Assembly (NCBI GenBank): GCA_002256995.1
Contig: NCGX01000002.1
Location: 62,001 to 126,000, forward strand
Source of the DNA: Hydrogenophilales bacterium 16-64-40
GTDB lineage: Bacteria; Pseudomonadota; Gammaproteobacteria; Burkholderiales; Thiobacillaceae
Length of the DNA stretch: 64,000 bases
Direction of reading: 5' to 3'
Shown: in pieces, positions 52,968-61,851 of the stretch
Layout of the letters: every line of letters begins with the position of its first letter
How positions within the stretch are numbered: the first letter of the stretch is position 1
The notes under the pieces: generated by a model
The model's database searches: none
The model's input: only the letters and a program-made list of their open reading frames with translations
What the model was told of the DNA's origin: nothing
Position numbers and translations under genes: made by a program

Positions 52968-53414
52968 ATGCTCGACATCCTGGTTTACCTCTACGAAAGC
53001 TTCCGCATGGCCGAGCTGGCGCCCGATCGCGACGCGCTGGAAAAGCGCCTGTTTGCTGCCGGCTTTGAAGAAGCCGACATCAACGCAGCGCTCGACTGGT
53101 ACGCCAACCTCTCCGGCAGCGCCACCCACGAACGGCTGGCGCTGGCCTTCGATCGCCACTATGCGCCCGAAGAGCTGGAGCGCCTGAACGACGCCTGCCG
53201 CAACGAGCTGACCTATCTCGTCTCCGCCCAGGTGCTCGACCCCGAATCGCGCGAATGGGTGATTTCCGGGCTGATGGCGCTGGGCGGCGAGGACATCGAG
53301 CCGGATCACGTGCGCTGGATGACCCTGATCGTGCTGTGGAGCCGCGGGCTGATCGAACATTTCACCCACCTTGAAGACATGCTGCTCAGCCACGAGCCAG
53401 GACGTCTGCATTAA
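52968..53414 (+). CDS. smg: Smg family protein (DUF494)
   Basis: A 148-residue protein of the Smg/DUF494 family: MLDILVYLYESFRMAE, ADINAALDWYANL and the C-terminal WMTLIVLWSRGLIEHFTHLEDML. It sits in the usual dprA-smg-topA order. No biochemical activity is established; the conserved link with dprA and topA suggests a DNA-related role. The ATG at 52968 is 4 bases after the dprA stop. Confidence 0.92.
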   Translation: MLDILVYLYESFRMAELAPDRDALEKRLFAAGFEEADINAALDWYANLSGSATHERLALAFDRHYAPEELERLNDACRNELTYLVSAQVLDPESREWVISGLMALGGEDIEPDHVRWMTLIVLWSRGLIEHFTHLEDMLLSHEPGRLH

Positions 53415-53434
53415 GGCGACACACTAAATCAATC

Positions 53435-56022
<2,588 letters not shown>

Positions 56023-56026
<4 letters not shown>

Positions 56027-56421
56027 GTTCGCTCCCCAGCCTGCTCGTGGTCAACGCCTTCATCGGCACGGCCGGCTACAAAAAGCTGTATCAGGAACTG
56101 GGTTACGCGGTGGTCACCGAATGGTCGGAGCGCCGCGCCATCAGCCTGGTGCGCAAAAACCCGCCCGCCGTCATCGTGGCGGACTTTTACCATCAGTCCG
56201 ATTTCCGTGACCGCCTGTCCAACCTCGAATCCCTGCTGGCTGCGGTACAAAGCGCACCGACTACCCGTATTCTGGTTTTTTATGAGCCAGCTCATCAGAC
56301 GGTGCTGGATAAGGTCAGCGCCCGTCTGCGCGTTGACGCCGCCTTTACCCTGCCGGTTCAGGAAGACCGGTTGCGCGCCACACTCCAGACCTGGCTCAAC
56401 AATCCGCTGACATCCGCTTGA
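56023..56421 (+). CDS. Receiver-like hypothetical protein coupled to topA
   Basis: A 132-residue protein with an alternating strand-helix pattern like a response-regulator receiver: SLLVVNAFIG, AVIVADFYHQSDF at the usual phospho-Asp position (D in VADF), RILVFYEP and AAFTLPVQEDRLRATLQTWL. The N-terminal acidic pair and the conserved Lys are not clearly present, so it may be a pseudo-receiver. Translation is coupled to topA by an ATGA overlap. The function is unknown. Confidence 0.6.
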
Positions 56422-56452
56422 CGCGTCGGGCAGGGAAACACGTGATCTGACT

Positions 56453-57850
56453 TCAGCGCGCCTGGCCAAACTGCTCGCGCAGGCTGTCCAGGGTCTCCTG
56501 GTCGCCACGAACGCGGAAGAACGCACCTTCTTCGTCGGCGCGTTCCTCCAGCACCGCGCAGCGCGCAAATATTTCCCCGCGCAGCTGCTGGGCCGACCAC
56601 GGCAGAAACAGCTCAGCCTCGACCAAATCCTGCTGGAAAAATGCAACGATTGCCTTGTGCAGTTTGGCGACGTCGTCGGGACGGCGCGCGCTCATCACGA
56701 TGCAACTGGGGTAGTCGGCGCGCAGCGTGGCTTCGCATTCGGCTTGTGCCGCGGCGTCGCCCACGTGGTCGATCTTGTTGAAGATGCGCAAGCGCGGCAC
56801 GTCCTGCGCGCCGATTTCCTTGAGCACTTCTTCGGTGGTTTCGATTTGCCGCTCGAAACCGGGGTCGCTGGCGTCGATGACGTGCAGCAGCAGCGACGCA
56901 TCGAGCGCCTCTTCGAGCGTTGACTTGAACGACGCGACCAGCCCGTGCGGCAGGTTCTTGATGAAGCCGACCGTGTCGCTGACCAGCACGCGCGGGACGC
57001 TCTCGGGGTGCAGGCTGCGCACGGTGGTGTCGAGCGTGGCGAACAGCTTGTTGGCGACCAGCACCTCGCTTCCGGTGAGTGCGCGCATCAGGGTCGACTT
57101 GCCGGCGTTGGTGTAGCCGACCAGCGCCACGCTGGCGAGCCCCTGGTGCGCCTGCCGCCGCGCGCGCTGGGTCTTGCGGTCCGCGTCCATCGCGGTGATC
57201 TCCTTCTGCAGTTCGGCGATGCGGTCGCGGATCTTGCGCTTGTCGAGTTCGGTGTGCGATTCACCAGCGCCGCGACCGCCGACGCCGCTGCGCTGCCGCC
57301 CCTGCGGCCCCGCCAGCTTGGCCGCCTCGCGCAGGCGCGGCGCAATGTAGGCCAGGCGCGCGATCTCGACCTGTGCGCGCGCTGCAGGAGAGCGTGCGTT
57401 GCGGTGGAAGATTTCGAGGATCACCATGGTGCGGTCCATCACTTGGCAGCCAACCTCGTTTTCGAGGTGGCGCGCCTGCGACGGCGATATCTCGTGATCC
57501 ACAAAGACGACGTCGATCGGATGGGGCGAGACCGCTTCGTCGCCCATGCCCTCGACGAACGAGGATAGTCGGTGCAAAGGGTTTTGCGGCGCGCGCTCGG
57601 GCTCGGTTTCGTCTACCGCTTCACCACTCACATAGCGGCGTATCTCCTGGCGCTTGCCGACGCCCAGATAAGCCGTCGAATCGAATCCGGACCGTTTCTG
57701 CGTGAACGTGCGCGTGACCGTAAACCCCAGTGTCTTTGCCAGTTCGCGCAGCTCGGTCAGCGACGCCTCGAACTCAACGTCACTCACACCTGGCAGCTGT
57801 ACCGCCGCCACGACGGCGTACTGGGGATTTTCTTTGACTTCGCTTTGCAT
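56453..57850 (-). CDS. hflX: GTPase HflX
   Basis: A 465-residue ribosome-associated GTPase that splits stalled ribosomes after heat stress. The HflX N-terminal domain (about 1-190) precedes a glycine-rich linker (GPQGRQRSGVGGRGAGESHTE) and the G domain: G1 GYTNAGKSTL (about 253), G2/G3 LFATLDTTVRSL and SDTVGFIKNLPHGLV, G4 FNKIDHV. The C-terminal portion is somewhat extended. It runs opposite to topA and marks the right border of the conserved chromosomal block; hfq is not adjacent in this window. Confidence 0.93.
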   Translation of the reverse strand: MQSEVKENPQYAVVAAVQLPGVSDVEFEASLTELRELAKTLGFTVTRTFTQKRSGFDSTAYLGVGKRQEIRRYVSGEAVDETEPERAPQNPLHRLSSFVEGMGDEAVSPHPIDVVFVDHEISPSQARHLENEVGCQVMDRTMVILEIFHRNARSPAARAQVEIARLAYIAPRLREAAKLAGPQGRQRSGVGGRGAGESHTELDKRKIRDRIAELQKEITAMDADRKTQRARRQAHQGLASVALVGYTNAGKSTLMRALTGSEVLVANKLFATLDTTVRSLHPESVPRVLVSDTVGFIKNLPHGLVASFKSTLEEALDASLLLHVIDASDPGFERQIETTEEVLKEIGAQDVPRLRIFNKIDHVGDAAAQAECEATLRADYPSCIVMSARRPDDVAKLHKAIVAFFQQDLVEAELFLPWSAQQLRGEIFARCAVLEERADEEGAFFRVRGDQETLDSLREQFGQAR

Positions 57851-58171
57851 TCGGTCTGCTTCTGTTGTGTGGGCGAAGCCGGATCATATCCGCATCATCG
57901 GCAGTATCGAACCGCTTCGTCGCATTGAAAAGGAAAGGCCAACCACATCGGTTGGCCTTTAATTCACGGCAGTACCAATAATTCTGGTGATAGGCAACGA
58001 AAATGGTGTCACTTGGGCTTCTGTAAAATCAGTAGGTTAGCCACTATTTTATAGCCTGCCCCCCAGGGCTACTGCTTGAAAAAATGGCACTGCGATGAAT
58101 TTCTGCATGAAATAGTGCCGCCGCAGCAAGCTGATCTGGCATTCGCTCGGCGCCAAGGCCCATCGATGCTG
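57851..58171. other. Gene-free region between hflX and the H-NS-family gene
   Basis: No coding frame is convincing here. It contains a terminator-like hairpin (57934-57960) and a GGCACT/AGTGCC stem (58086-58091/58114-58119). Base composition becomes visibly more AT-rich from about 57,960 onward, so the border of an acquired segment probably lies here. No tRNA or attachment site was seen. Confidence 0.5.
57934..57960 (-). terminator. Hairpin terminator downstream of the H-NS-family gene
   Basis: AAAGGCCAACC (57934-57944), a 5-nt loop and GGTTGGCCTTT (57950-57960) form a perfect 11-bp stem. On the minus strand the stem is followed by TCCTTTT, which suits termination of the H-NS-family transcript. 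Its core resembles the hairpin at 61256-61284. Confidence 0.65.
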
Positions 58172-58471
58172 TCACTTAATCAGAAAAGCTTCCTTTGAGC
58201 GCCCTTTGGCCAGTTCTTCAGCCAGCCACTTAGGTGCGCGACCACGGCCTGACCAAGACTCGCCGGTGGCTGAATTGCGGTACTTCGCTGCCACGGCAGT
58301 ACGCGCTTTGACCTTTTTTGCCCCACTCTTCAGGTCTTCAAGGGTGATCCCATATTCCTTCATCCGTGCGTGAATCTCTGCGACTACTGAAGCGATTTCA
58401 GCACGGCGTGCTGCCTCGGCTTGCTTCAACAATGCTTCCGCCTGCGCCTTCAATTCTTTGTAAGTCGCCAT
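58172..58471 (-). CDS. H-NS family nucleoid-associated protein
   Basis: A 99-residue protein. The N-terminal half is a coiled-coil oligomerisation segment (YKELKAQAEALLKQAEAARRAEIASVVAEIHARM); the C-terminal domain YRNSATGESWSGRGRAPKWL is the H-NS/Bv3F DNA-binding motif. Such proteins silence AT-rich, often horizontally acquired DNA. It stands at the edge of an AT-richer segment and could silence the neighbouring HEPN/DGQHR-type and NTPase genes, or have been acquired with them. AAAGGAAAAAACG precedes the ATG. Confidence 0.9.
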   Translation of the reverse strand: MATYKELKAQAEALLKQAEAARRAEIASVVAEIHARMKEYGITLEDLKSGAKKVKARTAVAAKYRNSATGESWSGRGRAPKWLAEELAKGRSKEAFLIK

Positions 58472-58807
58472 CGTTTTTTCCTTTCAAAAATGATTCTGAC
58501 GTGAGCCGTTCATTATGCATTAAGCGTCAAGCCAACCAACCCAGGCTGCACAGGCTCGACTCAAAATGCTGAAGGCCAGGCAAAAGCTCTTGGTACCGCT
58601 CCCGGGCCAGGAACAGCGCTCGGATTCGTCTCCGTGGACGTCCGTTGGTCGGCCGAAGCGGACTCTCATCGTCACCGTTGCCAAATGCAATTTTCAACGT
58701 CTGCTTTGATCCGAGGTGAATCGTCACTTTCGACCCAAATCTGTCAAACAAAGCGCGGGACAGCAGACATCGTTTACATCGCGACCATACGAATTGACTA
58801 TCTAGAC
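58472..58807. other. Gene-free region upstream of the H-NS-family gene
   Basis: I see no supported gene. A minus-strand open frame of 74 codons (58527-58751) has no recognisable domain and no good ribosome site. The promoter of the H-NS-family gene presumably lies just above 58471. Confidence 0.4.
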
Positions 58808-59359
58808 TCAGAATGTAAGAGTGGAATTCAAACCCCGGTTACGCGGAGGGAACGGGCGTGAAAAGACGACGCCATACAACGCATTTAAGCACTCGATGAT
58901 CGCAGTCAGTGATGTCGAGACTGCCGTGAGATCGACTTTCACACTCGCCTTTGGATGCACAAGCTGATTCCGCAAAATCATGCCGTCCTTCAGCTTTGAC
59001 CACCATAAATCGTTGGTTGGTTGCTGACATCCGGCAGGGGGAAAGTTTGCGAAAATAAATAACAAGCGATCTTCTAATCGATAGATTTTCAGTTGTTCGG
59101 TGAGCTGGAATTGGCCGTTCTTTAATTTGAAGTCACGCTCAACCAAGATTGACTTATCTAGCACACCTAAACCGGTCCGCATTACCAACTCTTCAGCAAT
59201 TGCATTCACGTGAGCCTCCAACGAACTGAAGCCGAGCAAAAGTGCTGCATGTAGATATGCATCCTGTGCGGCCATGTCACCATTCTTCATGGCAGCGATC
59301 TCAAAAAAGCGTTTCGCCTCTTCCAAAAGCTGTGTAGAAAGTTTGTCAATTTCGTTCAC
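58808..59359 (-). CDS. HEPN-like protein with R-x4-H motif
   Basis: A 183-residue, mainly helical protein. GMILRNQLVHPKASV (R130, H135) gives the R-x4-H signature of HEPN-superfamily RNases, preceded by helices DAYLHAALLLGFSSLEAHVNAIAEEL that fit the four-helix HEPN bundle. HEPN proteins act as RNA-cleaving toxins or effectors in toxin-antitoxin and phage-defence systems, though some are only scaffolds. The GTG start overlaps the TGA of the upstream gene (GTGA), so its synthesis is coupled to that gene. No named family is assigned; the HEPN call rests on pattern and motif. Confidence 0.6.
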   Translation of the reverse strand: MNEIDKLSTQLLEEAKRFFEIAAMKNGDMAAQDAYLHAALLLGFSSLEAHVNAIAEELVMRTGLGVLDKSILVERDFKLKNGQFQLTEQLKIYRLEDRLLFIFANFPPAGCQQPTNDLWWSKLKDGMILRNQLVHPKASVKVDLTAVSTSLTAIIECLNALYGVVFSRPFPPRNRGLNSTLTF

Positions 59360-60633
59360 GTGCCCATCGCCTTCTGCTGAGCCCGAATTACTTCCAACTG
59401 TGCTTCTTTCGCATGGAACTTTTTGATTGCGACGTCAACCAGGCCGCTGCTTATCCCCTCGCCCTTTTCGGCCTGGACGAAAAACAACTCCATCAGTCGC
59501 CCTCTCTCCTTTGAATCTGTGCGATACCCCAGACCTCGATAGTTCTCCGGATCAGTTTTGTGTCTGCCCTTGGCAAGGACCGCCGCATTGAGTGGATCTT
59601 TGCCAGATTGATTCTGGAGGGAATAGTGGCGCTTAAGTCTTAATGAATTCGAGTGAAGCACGCCAGCAGCGAACGCCCATGCACTTAGCACCGCATAGTT
59701 CAGGGCTTTCTCTGCAAAGTCGATGTTGCGCTTCTTCTTCACTCCAACGGCGGGTTCGAATGCCTTCCGCTGAGCCTCGATCAACGCGGCATATGCCTTG
59801 CCCGCTTCAAGTAATCCTTTATCTTTCCACAGCTCAGGACTCTTTGTCTTCAGCACCTGCCAATCGTTGTCTGCGGAACCCGACTTGCAGATTGTTGGTG
59901 TCGTTTCCGATTGATCGAACTTGTCTTGCTCGATGTCCCGCCCTAGGAAGTAATTGACGATGAATGTTCTCGCGGCCCTCACCGTGAGCGGGCTTGCTCG
60001 GCCGCGCTTATCCGCGAAGTCCTGACCTGAAGCTAACAAGTTGACTGCTTGGCACCAGTTACGTAACTCCGGACCCGAGAGAGTCTCCTGCATTCGATCA
60101 AAAAGATCGGTCGAGACAGCAATATTGGTATTTGAGATGAGTTGAACGTCAATCCGCTGGTCGTTGTCGAGCCCAAAATAGATCTTCAACCCATGCCATT
60201 CATCTATCCCCTTCGTCAGTGCTCCTTGAACCGCAGTAAAGCGATGCTGCCCTCCTACGATCTTCAAGGGATGCTCCGGGTCGAATGCTCTAGTGAACTC
60301 ACATACTAGATTGCTAAACGTCCGGTGAAGGAGTGCGTCCTCCTTCATCTGTTCAAACGCAACGTGATCTTCAACGAGCTCACGATTGGCACGGTACTCC
60401 GCCTGTTCTTCCGGGTCCAAAGGAACGTCTACAGTTCCCAGCTCGTTTACCTTGTTGGCGCGAATGTGGCATTCCACATATGCGGCCCCCGTACGCATAT
60501 CCTTCAGCAGGCAAAGGTGCGATCGTTCCAATGGATCACTCACGGTTGCAAAGTCGAGCAAGAGTTCTAAGATTTCAGTCTTATGCTTACTTTCAGCGGA
60601 ACCGGTGTGATCGAGAATATTCGTTCTTGTCAT
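59356..60633 (-). CDS. DGQHR-domain-like protein (GGQHR motif)
   Basis: A 425-residue protein. PLKIVGGQHRFTAVQGAL (about residues 123-140) closely resembles the DGQHR motif of the DndB/DGQHR family, distant ParB/Srx-like proteins found with DNA modification and defence genes. The surrounding segments (VECHIRANKVNELGTVDV at about 53 and LISNTNIAVSTDLFDRM) match that fold's layout. It is the first gene of a two-gene unit with the HEPN-like gene. Base composition is more AT-rich than the conserved block, suggesting transfer. Whether it senses, binds DNA or neutralises the HEPN protein is unknown. Confidence 0.65.
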   Translation of the reverse strand: MTRTNILDHTGSAESKHKTEILELLLDFATVSDPLERSHLCLLKDMRTGAAYVECHIRANKVNELGTVDVPLDPEEQAEYRANRELVEDHVAFEQMKEDALLHRTFSNLVCEFTRAFDPEHPLKIVGGQHRFTAVQGALTKGIDEWHGLKIYFGLDNDQRIDVQLISNTNIAVSTDLFDRMQETLSGPELRNWCQAVNLLASGQDFADKRGRASPLTVRAARTFIVNYFLGRDIEQDKFDQSETTPTICKSGSADNDWQVLKTKSPELWKDKGLLEAGKAYAALIEAQRKAFEPAVGVKKKRNIDFAEKALNYAVLSAWAFAAGVLHSNSLRLKRHYSLQNQSGKDPLNAAVLAKGRHKTDPENYRGLGYRTDSKERGRLMELFFVQAEKGEGISSGLVDVAIKKFHAKEAQLEVIRAQQKAMGT

Positions 60634-61255
60634 TTGTACACTTCGTGACCTAGTGTGTGTTCATCGCTCCAGAATAGGGGCGTCCCGTGCCTTGGAACAG
60701 TATTACATATAAGTCATATTCAGGACCATTGACCGCTTTTAGGAATCAACAAGAGAGCCTACTTTTGGCCGGAAGTGTGAGTTCAGTGGATTTCTGCATT
60801 GCGGGCATTCACTCCTGTAGCGCTGACTCCGTCGAAGTCCGTTCAGGCCGAGCAGCCGTTGGTTGAGTCGCTCAACCTGAGTGACCGCTTCTGGCCGACT
60901 TCTGCCTGAGCACGACTTGCGCTCTTACTTCAACGCTTCAACCAGCTTGATCGCTATCCGCCGTACGAATCACGCGAAGGAGGCGGCCGCGCTAGTCCCA
61001 AAACAGAACGCCCAAATTACACCTAATCACGAATCGCAACCAAGTATGAACTGGCTGCAGCACCTGATTCGCTGGTGGAAGTCACTTTAGTGAATCGCCC
61101 CGACTTTTGTAGATGGACTGCTTCGATCCCCATAGCGGTCGGTGTCCTAAACGGAGTCGAACGTCAGCAGAGGCCGATAACTAGACGGTTGTGATGGAAA
61201 GCCTGACCGTCCGTTTTCAACCCGACAGCGGATGCTCGATTAACCATTTCTAAAA

Positions 61256-61284
61256 AAATAGCCAACCGATCGGGTTGGCTATTT
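61256..61284. terminator. Hairpin with GCCAACC/GGTTGGC core
   Basis: AAATAGCCAACC (61256-61267), a 5-nt loop and GGTTGGCTATTT (61273-61284) form a perfect 12-bp stem flanked by A and T runs, a plausible bidirectional terminator. Its core is the same as in the hairpin at 57934-57960, at the other end of the H-NS/HEPN/DGQHR segment. Confidence 0.6.
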
Positions 61285-61809
61285 CATCTTGTCCCACCAA
61301 ATCTAAAGATTTGGGAAATATCTAGATTTCAATGGGATCCTACAAGCTTTGTAGGTTCCCAGAATCCGCGAGAAATCGGGCATTTATAAATCAGTGGTTT
61401 TCTCATCCAATTTGGGAATGGCAGCCTGTCCATTCCCAAATTATCCCAGAAATTCCTACCCGCTCGACAACCCGAAATGCCTCATCAGACTTAACGGCCG
61501 CTATTCGGCCGCAGCAGTCATTCGACACCTCACTCAGGTATGGCTGTTTTTCGATCCAGAAGAGACGGTCGGGGCTTGCTCATCGAACGGCCGTTGATGT
61601 CGTTAAAGCGGTAGCACATCGACTTGACGGTTACACTGCGTCTGCCCTGGTCCACGGCGGCAGCGTCACGACTGTTCCTCGGCCATAGCCACCGCTTTGC
61701 CTAAAGCGTCTCGGTTGCCGCAATTAAGCCCGTTGCTGTCGTTCGAAGGTTCGTGCCGATGAGACCTGATTAAAGCGCAGGTGAATTTTGTGATTGCTTT
61801 GCTGCATAG

Positions 61810-61839
61810 TTGAGTTACTTGCACTTGCCTGCGGATAAT
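61810..61839 (+). promoter_or_regulatory. Possible promoter of the large NTPase gene
   Basis: TTGAGT (61810-61815) and GATAAT (61834-61839) are spaced 18 bases apart. Transcription would start about 6 bases before the ATG at 61852, giving a nearly leaderless mRNA; no Shine-Dalgarno sequence is visible before that ATG. Confidence 0.35.
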
Positions 61840-61851
61840 TGAACACTAATT

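Larger units (their letters stand above)
60634..61851. other. 1.2-kb gene-poor spacer upstream of the large NTPase gene
   Basis: No open frame here is convincing; short ones (60881-61090; 61332-61688) lack domains and good ribosome sites. The region has a terminator-like hairpin (61256-61284) and a possible promoter just before 61852. Several stretches look like degenerate intergenic repeats, but I could not define a unit. Confidence 0.5.

Noticed and set aside
58527..58751. Minus-strand open frame of 74 codons upstream of the H-NS-family gene
   Set aside because: No domain, no good ribosome-binding site and no conserved-looking sequence.
60881..61090. Plus-strand open frame of 69 codons starting with GTG
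   Set aside because: No ribosome site or domain; the region looks like degenerate non-coding sequence.
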